This document shows, in pieces, positions 56,004 to 64,000 of a DNA stretch of 64,000 nt. Numbering within the stretch: the stretch's first letter is position 1; every line of letters begins with the position of its first letter. This DNA is from DASSBG01 sp963800395 (GTDB taxonomy: Bacteria > Pseudomonadota > Gammaproteobacteria > Xanthomonadales > Rhodanobacteraceae): positions 1-64,000 of the forward strand of contig CAWDBD010000008.1 of NCBI GenBank assembly GCA_963800395.1, given 5' to 3'. Both the position numbers and the translations under genes were made by a program. A model generated the notes under the pieces. The model did not search any database and had not been told where the DNA came from. It worked only from the letters and a program-made list of their open reading frames with translations.

Positions 56004-56644
56004 ATCGCTTGTCGCTCTCCCCTGTCGATGATCAGCAGGTGGCGTTCGGCCTCCAGCCCCGGAATCGTCAAGGGTAGCGCCTTGGCGAGCCGAAAGGGAG
56101 CATCGAGGTGTGCAAGCTCGTCCTCGGGATAGCGGCCCTTGAGCGCCAGCAGGCGCCCGGATGGCGCCAGCAGGTGGCCGCACCAGGCGAGCATGTCGGC
56201 CAGATTGGCCAGGGCACGTGTGGTCAGGCAGTCGAAACGGCCCTCGAGTTCTTCGGCGCGTGATTGCACGGGCGTGACGTTGGCCAGACCCAGTTCGCGC
56301 ACGGCAGCGCGCAGAAAACGCACCTTTTTTCCGTTGCTGTCCACCAGGGTGAAGTGGCGTCCGGGTGAGGCCAGGGCCAGCGGAATGCCCGGCAGCCCGG
56401 CGCCGCTGCCGATATCGGCCACCGTGTCGCCTTGCAGGTACGGCAACGCTGCCAGCGAATCAAGCAGGTGAAGGGTCACCATGGCTTGCGGATCGCGCAC
56501 CGCGGTCAGGTTGTAGTGTGCGTTCCACTTGGCCAGCAGCTCCAGATAATCCAGCTGTCTTTGCAACACCCCGGCGGGAAGATCCAGTCCAAGGGACTCG
56601 ACTCCGGCTTCAAGCTGGGTATGCAGGGCTTCGCGACTGGTCAA
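56000..56644 (-). CDS. rsmG: 16S rRNA (guanine527-N7)-methyltransferase RsmG
   Basis: SAM-dependent methyltransferase of 16S rRNA; 214 residues from a TTG at 56,644, matching the usual family length. The same frame opens to 56,743 but that part overlaps the SPFH gene and shows no family likeness. Motifs: KWNAHYNLTAVRDPQAMVTLH, DIGSGAGLPGIPLAL for SAM, and LTTRALANLADML. It overlaps parA by 4 bases; mnmG (gidA) is not next to it. Confidence 0.93.
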   Translation of the reverse strand: MTSREALHTQLEAGVESLGLDLPAGVLQRQLDYLELLAKWNAHYNLTAVRDPQAMVTLHLLDSLAALPYLQGDTVADIGSGAGLPGIPLALASPGRHFTLVDSNGKKVRFLRAAVRELGLANVTPVQSRAEELEGRFDCLTTRALANLADMLAWCGHLLAPSGRLLALKGRYPEDELAHLDAPFRLAKALPLTIPGLEAERHLLIIDRGERQAI

Positions 56645-56717
56645 GGCGTACGGCTGATCGACTACGGGTCGCACAGTATCGTTGCCAGCGCGGCAGTGGA
56701 CAAGTCGGTGAAGCTGC

Positions 56718-57215
56718 TCAGCCGCTATCGCCGCGCAAGGCATCTTCGTTACCCGCGTGCAGATCGACGCGGGTGACCAGCATGCCGCTCTGGCGCAGGT
56801 GCTGGTTCAAGGTGTGCTTGATGCGCGCATTGCGTGCGTGTGGCGATTCGTCATGGCCGGCAGCGGCGTCGGTCAGAGCATCCAGTGTGGTGCTGCGAAT
56901 CAGGTCTTCGGCGTTGTCGATCACGGCATCGGCGCGATCGGGTTCCAGCACTTGCCAGTACACCGTGCCGGCCAGCTGCAGATCGCCACTGGGGCGGGAG
57001 GCCTCCATGCGCATGGCATGTCCGGCCAGGCTGATCTTGTGGGCCACACGGTCAATCAGCGGCAGCACCACATGGATGCCGGCATCAAGCATGCGCGCGG
57101 GGCGACCAAAACGGTACAGGCTGTAGACCTGACCTTCGGGGATGCGCTTGAACGCGCTGGCAAGCAGGGCAGCTACCAGAAGCAGAGCAAGAATCAAGGT
57201 CAGTTGAAGCAACAT
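56718..57215 (-). CDS. Short SPFH/Band-7-type membrane protein
   Basis: A 165-residue protein: one N-terminal membrane helix (LLQLTLILALLLVAALLASA) followed by part of an SPFH domain (RIPEGQVYSLYRFGRPARML, then HVVLPLIDRVAHKISL and MLVTRVDLHA). Full SPFH proteins are longer, with coiled coils after this domain; here the protein stops right after the core. It may be a natural short form or a remnant. It shares 26 bases with the upstream extension of the rsmG frame, which supports the shorter rsmG start. Confidence 0.75.
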   Translation of the reverse strand: MLLQLTLILALLLVAALLASAFKRIPEGQVYSLYRFGRPARMLDAGIHVVLPLIDRVAHKISLAGHAMRMEASRPSGDLQLAGTVYWQVLEPDRADAVIDNAEDLIRSTTLDALTDAAAGHDESPHARNARIKHTLNQHLRQSGMLVTRVDLHAGNEDALRGDSG

Positions 57216-57447
57216 GATTATAGTTTTCAGTCGGTTGCGTTCATGTTCTTACTGCATTGCCAAGAGTACGTGCAAGGCCATTGAACAAAGGTAGATTAAT
57301 CCTAATTTAACAGATTGCAACCCCGCCTGAACAAATATGCAGGCCAATGCACATTTCTGGCGGTGGGGTCCGGCAGGAAATGGCATGCAGCAAACATGCC
57401 ACAAGGGGCCCGGAGCGCTGCCTGACTGGCCGACACCACAGTGTTCA

Positions 57448-57476
57448 TTCAGCTTCGGAGTAGCTGGGCGTACAAT
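57448..57476 (+). promoter_or_regulatory. Candidate hemB promoter
   Basis: TTCAGC, a 17-base spacer and TACAAT (57,471-57,476) lie 31 bases before the hemB ATG. The -10 is good and the -35 weak. The whole interval 57,216-57,470 is AT-rich compared with its surroundings and has no gene. Confidence 0.4.
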
Positions 57477-57506
57477 GCGCCTCCGCACCACATGAATTGG
57501 GCCACC

Positions 57507-58520
57507 ATGAGTTTTCCAGCAACCCGCATGCGGCGCATGCGCCACGATGCCTTCTCGCGCACGCTGATGCGCGAAACCCGTCTGCTGCCCGACGACCTGA
57601 TCATGGTCGCCTTTGTCTGCGACGGCAAAAACACGCGCCAGCCGGTGCCATCAATGCCGGGTGTCGAGCGGCTGTCCATCGACATTCTCGGCGGCTTGGC
57701 CGGCGACTGCGTTGCCGCAGGCATTCCCGCCCTGGCACTGTTCCCGGCACCGCCTGATTCGCTGCGCAGCGACGACGCCAGTGAAGCCTGGAACCCCGAC
57801 AACCTGCTGCACCGCGCTGCACGCGCGCTCAAGCAGCAGTTCCCGCAGCTGGGCCTGATCGGCGACGTGGCTCTGGACCCCTACACGCGGCATGGCCAGG
57901 ACGGTCTGGTCGATGACCAGGGCCAGGTGCTCAACGATGCCACGGTCGAAGCGCTGGTGAAAATGGCACTGGCGCAAGCCGATGCCGGTATTGATGTGGT
58001 TGCCCCCTCGGACATGATGGACGGCCGTATCGGCGCCATCCGTCAGGCGCTGGAGCAGGCAGGTCACATCAACACCCGGATCCTGTCCTACGCGGCCAAG
58101 TACGCTTCGTCCTTCTACGGGCCGTTCCGCGATGCCGTGGGTTCGGCGGCCGCGCTGGGCAAGGCTGACAAGCGCACCTACCAGATGGATATTGGCAACA
58201 GCGACGAGGCCCTGCACGAAGTGGCACTGGACCTGGACGAAGGCGCCGACATGGTCATGGTCAAGCCGGGCCTGGTCTATCTGGATGTGATTCGGCGGGT
58301 CAAGCAGGAGTTTGGCGCGCCGACGCTGGCCTACCAGGTCTCCGGCGAGTACGCGATGCTCAAGGCTGCCTCGCAACAGGGCTGGCTGGATGAACGTGCC
58401 TGTGTGCTCGAGGCGCTGACGGCGATCAAGCGCGCCGGGGCCGATGCCATCCTGAGCTATTACGCACTGGATGCGGCGCGCTGGATTCAAGCCGAGGCGT
58501 CTCAGGGGCCTGGGCGGTAG
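57507..58520 (+). CDS. hemB: Delta-aminolevulinic acid dehydratase HemB (porphobilinogen synthase)
   Basis: Condenses two 5-aminolevulinate molecules to porphobilinogen in heme synthesis; 337 residues. The two Schiff-base lysines are in SYAAKYASSFYGPFR near 198 and MVMVKPGLVYLDV near 252. An Asp-rich metal-type site (GDVALDPYTRHGQDGL) fits a magnesium-dependent bacterial form, since the zinc Cys triad is absent. ATG 57,507 (MSFPATRMRRMRHD) is chosen; an ATG at 57,492 is also in frame. Its 3' side meets the second MITE-like copy. Confidence 0.96.
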   Translation: MSFPATRMRRMRHDAFSRTLMRETRLLPDDLIMVAFVCDGKNTRQPVPSMPGVERLSIDILGGLAGDCVAAGIPALALFPAPPDSLRSDDASEAWNPDNLLHRAARALKQQFPQLGLIGDVALDPYTRHGQDGLVDDQGQVLNDATVEALVKMALAQADAGIDVVAPSDMMDGRIGAIRQALEQAGHINTRILSYAAKYASSFYGPFRDAVGSAAALGKADKRTYQMDIGNSDEALHEVALDLDEGADMVMVKPGLVYLDVIRRVKQEFGAPTLAYQVSGEYAMLKAASQQGWLDERACVLEALTAIKRAGADAILSYYALDAARWIQAEASQGPGR

Positions 58521-58538
58521 AAACACAAGCGGCTGCAG

Positions 58539-58694
58539 CTGCGCCGGACTAATGACACGCCCGGCGCGGCTTTCGCCTGGTGGCAGTGCTCGACGTGGTG
58601 TCGGCTACGCCTGCATACTGCTCGGTCGCCAAAGCCAGGCCGGACATGCCCTTGAACCGGCTCGCTACGAAGGCTGATGAATAATGCGTGCTAG
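58539..58694. mobile_element. MITE-like element, copy 2 (one end lost)
   Basis: 156 bases matching copy 1 (29,512-29,667) without gaps in inverted orientation. The end next to the phosphohexomutase keeps the terminal repeat (TGATGAATAATGCG then TGCTAG at 58,689-58,694); the hemB-side terminal repeat is missing. The CTAG at 58,691-58,694 provides the TAG stop of the phosphohexomutase gene. Non-coding. Confidence 0.8.
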
Positions 58695-61105
58695 AACGGC
58701 AGTTTCAGGTTCGGGTTGACCGCCAGAATCTGCTTGCGGAAGACGTTCTCGATACGTTTGAGCGCGTCCTCGCTGTCTGCATCAAAGCGCAGCACCAGTG
58801 ACGGGGTGGTATTCGAGGCGCGTACCAGACCCCAGCCATCGGGCCAATCGGCGCGCAGGCCGTCAATGGTCGTGATGCGGGCATCATCGAAGTGTGCCTT
58901 GCGGCAGAAATTGTCCACGAACTGGTGGTTTTCGCCTTCTTCTGTGGCGATCTTGAGTTCGGGCGTGGAGACGCCTTTGGGCAGTGTGGCAAAAATGGCC
59001 TCGACACTGCGCTCTTCGAGGTCGCCGGCCAGAATCTCGATCAGGCGGGCGGCGGCGTAGATGCCATCGTCAAAGCCGTACCAGCGTTCACGGAAGAAGA
59101 AGTGACCACTCATCTCGCCTGCCAGAGCGGCACCAGTCTCGCGCATCTTGGCCTTGATCAGCGAGTGACCCGTCTTCCACATCAGCGGGCTGCCGCCCTG
59201 GCGCAGGATCAACTGCTGCAGGTGGCCGGTGCATTTGACGTCGTAGATGATGGTTGCACCAGGATCGCGTACCAGCACGTCGGAGGCGAACAGCATCAAC
59301 TGGCGGTCCGGGTAAATGATCTCGCCATCACGAGTCACCACACCCAGGCGATCGCCGTCGCCGTCGAATGCGATGCCGAGGTCGGCCTTTTGATGCTTGA
59401 CCGACAGGATCAGGTCGGCCAGGTTGGCCGGGTCCGAAGGATCCGGGTGGTGGTTGGGGAAGTCGCCATCGATGTCGGCGTAGAGCGGAATGACTTCGCA
59501 ACCGATTTCTTCCAGCACGCGTGGGCCGATTTCACCGGTGACGCCGTTGCCGCAGTCGACCACCACTTTCAGTTGCCGCTGCGCCTGCACGTCGCCAGCG
59601 ATGCGCTCGATGTAGTCGTTGCTCAGGTCCATGCTGCGAAGCTGACCCATGCCCTGCTTGAAGTTGTTCTCGGCGATCCGCGCGTACAGGCCCTGGATGG
59701 CATCCATGGCCAGGGTTTCACCGCCCAGCACGATCTTGAAACCGTTGTAATCGGGTGGGTTGTGGCTGCCAGTCACGGCCACGCCACTGCCGGTATTGAG
59801 CTGGAAACAGGCGAAGTACACCAGCGGTGTCGGCACCTGGCCGATGTCGATCACGTCGATGCCGGTGGCGCGGATACCTTCGATCAGTGCCGAGGACAAC
59901 ATCGGACCCGAGTGGCGACCGTCGCGACCCACCACGATCTCGTCCTGGCCCCGGTCTCGCGCCTCGCTGCCGATAGCCTGGCCCAGCAGGCGCGCCACGC
60001 CGGCATCCAGCGTCTTGTCGATGATGCCGCGAATATCGTAGGCACGGAAAATGCTCCGTTCCACGACCATGCCCCCCGCTGGCCCGGTTTGATCCTGATC
60101 GCCATCGGTGGCCGCAGTCTTCTGGCCCGCACTGTCTTGCGCGGCTGGCGCCGGACCTCTCTCCATCACCTCGGCAAAGGTCGGTTCGGATTTCGACCCA
60201 CGCTTGCCTCGCGCCATCTCGCGTACCCGTGACAGACGCTCACCCCAACTGATCACTCCGGCTCCCAGCAGGGTCAGCAGTGACAATACCCAAAGTGGCG
60301 CCGACGGTACGCTGTCAGGCAACCATGCGCGTCGCTTTGCGCGGGTACCGGTCACCCAGATGTCGGTTCCCCTGATTTGCCGCGCGATGTCGATGTCGGC
60401 GCGGTCGGCTACGCCGCGACTGACCAGCAAGGCGCCGTTCTCATCCGGCCCCATGCGCAAGTCGATGCGACCCGTGGAGAGGTAAACGTCGCTCGTGAAG
60501 CTGCGACTGATCGCATTGAACGGCAGGGCAACGGCAGCGTAGGCGATGATCTTTCCGTCTTTTTTCACCGGCTGGACAATACTCAGGCGATGCTTGTCAT
60601 CCCGTTTGCCACTGACACCCACCTGCCGCTCGCCCTGGCTCTGGGCACGCGCCAGCTCCGACGCCCGGAGATAGCCCAGCGCGCCCTTGCCGGTTTTCAA
60701 CAGGGCATCGGGGTCGGTTGCATAGATGGCTACGTCGTTGGCGTCGCGAAGCGTCCCCTTCAGCTGCTGCGCAGCCTGCTCGCGCTCGGCATCGGAGCCG
60801 CTGCCCAGAAGCTCCACGAATCCGGGGTCGGCAAGTGCGTCATTGACCTTGGCCAGGTCCGATTCTACTGGCCGGCGGATGTAGGGTACGGCTTGCTCGA
60901 CAGTTTTCTGCAAGGCCTGGGTCGATGTCTGCGCCTCGCGCAACAACCAGGCTTGCCAGGCAAGAAACAGGCCCAGCACGAAAAAACCGATGGTCGCTGC
61001 CGGGCGCCAGAGTTGAAAAAGCCGATTGCGCAAGACTGCAAGGCTTTGGCGGGGCTTCTTCGATTCGGTGCTGATCGCATCCTTTGCTGGATCGGTGTTG
61101 CTCAT
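58691..61105 (-). CDS. Membrane-anchored phosphomannomutase/phosphoglucomutase (AlgC/XanA type)
   Basis: An 804-residue protein with an added N-terminal part: one helix at about 37-57 (ATIGFFVLGLFLAWQAWLL), a periplasmic sensor-like domain (about 58-270) and a second helix near 270-290 (SAPLWVLSLLTLLGAGVISW). The mutase follows: catalytic Ser in GVAVTGSHNPPDYNGFK near residue 444, magnesium loop AFDGDGDRLGV, sugar loop GEMSGHFFFRERWYGFDDG. It interconverts hexose 1- and 6-phosphates for LPS or exopolysaccharide. Long AlgC forms exist in relatives. Next to dut and coaBC, as in Pseudomonas and Xanthomonas. Confidence 0.92.
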   Translation of the reverse strand: MSNTDPAKDAISTESKKPRQSLAVLRNRLFQLWRPAATIGFFVLGLFLAWQAWLLREAQTSTQALQKTVEQAVPYIRRPVESDLAKVNDALADPGFVELLGSGSDAEREQAAQQLKGTLRDANDVAIYATDPDALLKTGKGALGYLRASELARAQSQGERQVGVSGKRDDKHRLSIVQPVKKDGKIIAYAAVALPFNAISRSFTSDVYLSTGRIDLRMGPDENGALLVSRGVADRADIDIARQIRGTDIWVTGTRAKRRAWLPDSVPSAPLWVLSLLTLLGAGVISWGERLSRVREMARGKRGSKSEPTFAEVMERGPAPAAQDSAGQKTAATDGDQDQTGPAGGMVVERSIFRAYDIRGIIDKTLDAGVARLLGQAIGSEARDRGQDEIVVGRDGRHSGPMLSSALIEGIRATGIDVIDIGQVPTPLVYFACFQLNTGSGVAVTGSHNPPDYNGFKIVLGGETLAMDAIQGLYARIAENNFKQGMGQLRSMDLSNDYIERIAGDVQAQRQLKVVVDCGNGVTGEIGPRVLEEIGCEVIPLYADIDGDFPNHHPDPSDPANLADLILSVKHQKADLGIAFDGDGDRLGVVTRDGEIIYPDRQLMLFASDVLVRDPGATIIYDVKCTGHLQQLILRQGGSPLMWKTGHSLIKAKMRETGAALAGEMSGHFFFRERWYGFDDGIYAAARLIEILAGDLEERSVEAIFATLPKGVSTPELKIATEEGENHQFVDNFCRKAHFDDARITTIDGLRADWPDGWGLVRASNTTPSLVLRFDADSEDALKRIENVFRKQILAVNPNLKLPF

Positions 61106-61246
61106 TGGTGACCGAAGCCTGTCTGGGGAGAAATGATGGTAAATGGCTGTGAAGCGCGATACCAGTGCTTGTCGTGATCGCGTGCATGGACGGTGGCCGT
61201 GCTCGCGTGCGTCATTGCAGCACTTGCAAGCCTGCCATCGACGCTC

Positions 61247-61723
61247 CTATCCCGATTGGCCCGTGGAACCAAAGCCGCCAAGGCCGCGGCGGCTATCCTG
61301 TGAAAACGTATCGACCAGCTTGAAACGTGGTCTGAGCACGGGCACGAAAAGCATTTGCGCGATCCGATCACCGGGCTCGATGACAATGGCTTCGCCATCG
61401 GGGTTGCGATTCCACACACTGACGAAAATCTGAGCCATGTAGTCGGCGTCAATCACGCCGGTGCCATTGCCCAGAACCAGTCCGCGCTTGTGTCCGAGAC
61501 CCGAGCGCGGCAGGATCAGTGCGCACAGATCCTCCGCGTCCATGTGCATGGCCAATCCGCTGGGTACAAGTTGTGCGGGCGCCTGCGGCCGCACCTGCAG
61601 CGGCTGATCGAGACAGGCCAGCAGGTCGATGCCTGCCGCCAGATCACTCTGGTAGTCGGGCAGGCCCCATTGGCGGAGTCGTTCATCCAGCACCCGGATT
61701 TCGATTTCGTGCGTGCGGCTCAT
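61247..61723 (-). CDS. dut: dUTP pyrophosphatase Dut
   Basis: Hydrolyses dUTP to dUMP, keeping uracil out of DNA; 158-residue trimeric form. All five motifs are visible: YQSDLAAGIDLLACLD, LILPRSGLGHKRGLVLGNGT, GVIDADYMAQIF, ALEV-type IVIEPGDRIAQMLFVP and the C-terminal Gly-rich RRGLGGFGSTG. Its ATG overlaps the coaBC stop by 4 bases. Standard coaBC-dut order. Confidence 0.97.
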   Translation of the reverse strand: MSRTHEIEIRVLDERLRQWGLPDYQSDLAAGIDLLACLDQPLQVRPQAPAQLVPSGLAMHMDAEDLCALILPRSGLGHKRGLVLGNGTGVIDADYMAQIFVSVWNRNPDGEAIVIEPGDRIAQMLFVPVLRPRFKLVDTFSQDSRRGLGGFGSTGQSG

Positions 61724-62931
61724 GAGGCGTTCCGGTCCCCTGCTTGCGCCCGGTACCGCTGGGAAATCAGGCCGACAAGCTTCTCAGCCAGGGCCTCCTT
61801 CGACTGCTGCGGCAGCGCCTGGCCACCATCGCGCCAGTACACGGACAGGGCGTTGTCCGGGCGGTCGAAGCCGCGCTCCCTGCCCACCAGGTTGGCAGCA
61901 ATCATGTCGATGCCTTTTGTCTCGAGTTTGGCCCGTGCGTGCTTTTCATGATCGCCTGTCTCTGCGGCAAAACCCACCAGGAACGGGCGCGGCTTGTGCT
62001 GGGATAGCGATGCCAGAATATCCGGGTTCTGCACCAGATCAAGATCGGGAGCCTTGCTGTCGGCGGACTTTTTCAGCTTCTCCGCCGCCTGACTGCGTGG
62101 GCGGTAGTCGGCCACCGCGGCCGCTGCAATCATGATGTCGGCATCACTGGCTGATGCCTGCATCGCTGCCAGCATCTCGGCTGCACTGCGCACGTCGGTG
62201 CGTGCGGCGACGCCATCGGGGGTTGGCAGATGCACCGGGCCGGCAACAAGGCGTACGTGGGCGCCGGCCCGGGCCGCCGCGGCAGCCACCGCAAAACCCA
62301 TGCGCCCGGAACTGCGATTGCCGATGTAGCGAACCGGGTCGATATCCTCGAAGGTGGGGCCGGCACTGACGACCACGCGCAGACCGGCAAGCGCACCGTC
62401 GTCACGGTCCATGCCCAGTGCAGCAACGATCTGCCCGGGTTCGAGCATGCGGCCGGGGCCCACATCACCACAGGCCTGTTCTCCCTCGCCCGGCCCAAGC
62501 AGGGTGACCCCGCGGGCGCGCAACAGGTCGGCATTGGCACGTGTGGCTGCATGCGCCCACATCTGCTGATTCATTGCCGGTGCCAGCCACACAGGGGCAG
62601 CCGATGCCAGGCACAGCGTGGTCAGAAGGTCATCGGCGCGGCCATGCGCCAGCCGCGCCATGATGTCGGCCGTTGCCGGTGCGATGAGAATGCGATCCGC
62701 CCAGCGCGCCAGCTCGATGTGGCCCATGGCCGCCTCGGCCGCTTCGTCCCACAGGCTGGTCCGCACCGGCTGGCCACTGAGCGCCTGCAAGCTGGCGCTG
62801 CCGACAAAGCGCTCGGCATTGGCTGTCATCACCACGCGCACTTCATGACCTGCTGCGCGCAGGCCACGACACAGCTCGCAGCTCTTGTAGGCGGCAATGC
62901 CACCGGAGATCCCAAGCAGTATTCGGCTCAT
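61720..62931 (-). CDS. coaBC: Bifunctional phosphopantothenoylcysteine decarboxylase/synthetase CoaBC
   Basis: Two consecutive steps of CoA synthesis; 403 residues from ATG 62,931. The FMN-dependent CoaC half has the opening SRILLGISGGIAAYKSCEL, the active-site region WLAPAMNQQMW and GEGEQACGDVGPGRM. The CoaB half begins near residue 185 (VVVSAGPTFEDIDPVRYIGN) and continues with SSGRMGFAVAAAAARAGA and LVGFAAETGD. A GTG three codons upstream is an alternative start. Divergent from radC across 118 bases. Confidence 0.96.
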   Translation of the reverse strand: MSRILLGISGGIAAYKSCELCRGLRAAGHEVRVVMTANAERFVGSASLQALSGQPVRTSLWDEAAEAAMGHIELARWADRILIAPATADIMARLAHGRADDLLTTLCLASAAPVWLAPAMNQQMWAHAATRANADLLRARGVTLLGPGEGEQACGDVGPGRMLEPGQIVAALGMDRDDGALAGLRVVVSAGPTFEDIDPVRYIGNRSSGRMGFAVAAAAARAGAHVRLVAGPVHLPTPDGVAARTDVRSAAEMLAAMQASASDADIMIAAAAVADYRPRSQAAEKLKKSADSKAPDLDLVQNPDILASLSQHKPRPFLVGFAAETGDHEKHARAKLETKGIDMIAANLVGRERGFDRPDNALSVYWRDGGQALPQQSKEALAEKLVGLISQRYRAQAGDRNAS

Positions 62932-63049
62932 GTAAGGCACGGACTACAGCCAATCGGCCTGTTAGCTTACCTGAAACAGCGGCGCGAACGGATCGCCATT
63001 GAAGTGGATGAATTGCACACTGGGCTCCCGGTTCAGCAAAGAGTTCATC

Positions 63050-63715
63050 ATGAGCATCCGAGAATGGCCCTCGAGCGAACGTCCCCGCGAACGTCTGTTG
63101 AAGCACGGTCCTGCTGCGCTCAGCGATGCCGAGCTGCTGGCCGTGCTGCTGGGCAGCGGTACGCGCGGCAAGAGTGCGGTGGAAATGGCGCGCGAACTGC
63201 TGTCCGCAGCCGGCAGCCTGGCCTCGCTGCTGGGCGCCGAGATTGCGCCGGTATCGGGTCTCGGTCCGGCCAAGCGTGCCCGTCTTGCTGCAAGCCTCGA
63301 ACTGGCGCGCCGCTGCCTGTGCGAGGAGCTCAAGCAGCTGCCGGCGCTGAGCAGCCCGACCGACAGCGCACGTTTCATCAAGTCGCGCCTGGCGCATCTG
63401 CCGTACGAGGTGTTTGCCTGCCTCTACCTGGACAACCGGCACCGGGTACTTGAATTCGAGGAGCTGTTCCGCGGCACCATCGACGGTGCCAGCGTGCACC
63501 CGCGTGAGGTCGTGCGCTCATGCCTCAAGCACAATGCCGCGGCGGTGATCTTCGCCCACAACCATCCGTCGGGCGTTGCCGAGCCCAGCGCGGCCGATCG
63601 CGCCATCACGCGGGAGTTGCGCGAAGCCCTGGCGCTGGTCGGCATCCGCGTCCTCGACCATCTGGTGGTGGGCAGCGGTCAGCCCACGTCAATGGCCGCG
63701 CGCGGTTTGATCTGA
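63050..63715 (+). CDS. radC: RadC family protein (JAMM/MPN+ domain)
   Basis: A 221-residue protein: an N-terminal helix-hairpin-helix-like part (SIREWPSSERPRERLLKHG) and a JAMM domain with the metal motif E...HNHPSGVAEPSAAD at about 168-181. The start at ATG 63,050 gives the typical SIREWP opening. Long linked to DNA repair, but the molecular role is unsettled. It is divergent from coaBC as in many relatives. rpmB and rpmG, which often follow, are not visible before the window edge. Confidence 0.93.
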   Translation: MSIREWPSSERPRERLLKHGPAALSDAELLAVLLGSGTRGKSAVEMARELLSAAGSLASLLGAEIAPVSGLGPAKRARLAASLELARRCLCEELKQLPALSSPTDSARFIKSRLAHLPYEVFACLYLDNRHRVLEFEELFRGTIDGASVHPREVVRSCLKHNAAAVIFAHNHPSGVAEPSAADRAITRELREALALVGIRVLDHLVVGSGQPTSMAARGLI

Positions 63716-63807
63716 GCCTGCCTGCGTTGCCGGCTACCCGCCTGCGGGCGCGCCCGTCGCGGCGATGGGGGTGCTTGCGCACAGGCGCTGCCGGCGCATG
63801 GATCGAC

Positions 63808-63842
63808 AAAAAAACACCCACGCCGGTGGTGCGGCGCGGGTG
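63808..63842 (-). terminator. Rho-independent terminator for a gene beyond the right edge
   Basis: On the minus strand an 11-bp stem (CACCCGCGCCG and CGGCGTGGGTG, one G-T pair, loop CACCAC) is followed by seven T. It would end a minus-strand transcript coming from the right. The 63,716-64,000 stretch has no convincing gene; an ATG at 63,886 with GAGGAGG before it opens a frame to the edge but shows no recognisable protein. Confidence 0.7.
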
Positions 63843-64000
63843 ACGGGGTTGCGCCCTCCGTGGCGCGGGATCCGAGGAGGATCTGATGTTGATTCGGTGG
63901 TCAGGACGGTGCAGCGAGCTCCCGCACGCCAGACACCGGCGACGCGGATGCGCTCAGTACCATGCAGTGCGCCAGGGTTCCTGCGTGATACCGCCATTCT

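Noticed and set aside
54340..57500. parS site near parAB
   Set aside because: No match to the TGTTTCACGTGAAACA-type palindrome was found by eye on either strand.
63886..64000. Possible new plus-strand gene starting behind GAGGAGG at the right edge
   Set aside because: Only 38 codons are visible, composition is not protein-like and no family is recognised; too little to call.

Overview
The window is high-GC chromosomal DNA from a gammaproteobacterium, most consistent with the order Lysobacterales/Xanthomonadales. The support is gene content and order: lptM-dapF-DUF484-xerC, rsmG-parA-parB, radC divergent from coaBC-dut-phosphohexomutase, trpE with trpGDC, and speA divergent from speE. The species cannot be named from sequence alone. 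No rRNA, tRNA, CRISPR array or prophage was seen; the only mobile DNA is short and non-coding.

Layout. 1-6.1 kb: xerC/DUF484/dapF/lptM (minus), phenylalanine hydroxylase divergent from an Lrp-type regulator, a PlsC-like acyltransferase and a YheT-type hydrolase. 6.15-19.2 kb: TPR-sulfotransferase, sugar dehydrogenase, YbhB, a DUF1328/DUF883/YqjE-like small membrane protein group, AI-2E transporter, uppP, glnA, GNAT, LpxL-like acyltransferase, 2OG-Fe(II) oxygenase and thiolase. Nearly every gene between about 6,990 and 18,616 is frameshifted, including glnA and uppP, and C-homopolymers sit in the middle. This looks like poor consensus sequence, not decay. 19.2-27.9 kb: a tandem palindromic repeat, then a tightly packed minus-strand series (speE, a secreted alanine-rich protein, orphan ParA, sixA, yceI, phospholipase-D lipoprotein, YkvA), with speA divergent. 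28-41.6 kb: a secreted sugar-dehydrogenase-like protein, a MITE-like element, SDR, SPOR protein, argS, rhomboid plus GDCCVxC protein, two tandem TolB-N/TPR membrane proteins, an M16 protease and a second SDR. 41.7-48.2 kb: trpC, trpD, trpG, a ketopantoate-reductase-like gene, trpE and ubiA. 48.3-54.3 kb: another small inverted-repeat element, a secreted beta-helix protein divergent from an ECF sigma/Ser-Thr kinase pair, and a second sigma/anti-sigma pair behind the par genes. 54.3-64 kb: parB, parA, rsmG, SPFH protein, hemB, phosphohexomutase, dut, coaBC and radC.

Most of it is housekeeping: amino acid, polyamine, heme, CoA, quinone and nucleotide metabolism, and chromosome partition. The most unusual points are: (1) two unrelated secreted proteins (28,054-29,367 and 48,658-49,734) end in the same short sequence, D-A-(L/I)-F-x-x-G-F-E-stop, a candidate C-terminal signal; (2) a MITE-like palindromic element is present twice in inverted orientation, and each copy's terminal CTAG supplies the TAG stop of a neighbouring gene; (3) an ECF sigma factor is translationally coupled to a membrane Ser/Thr kinase next to one of the tagged secreted proteins.
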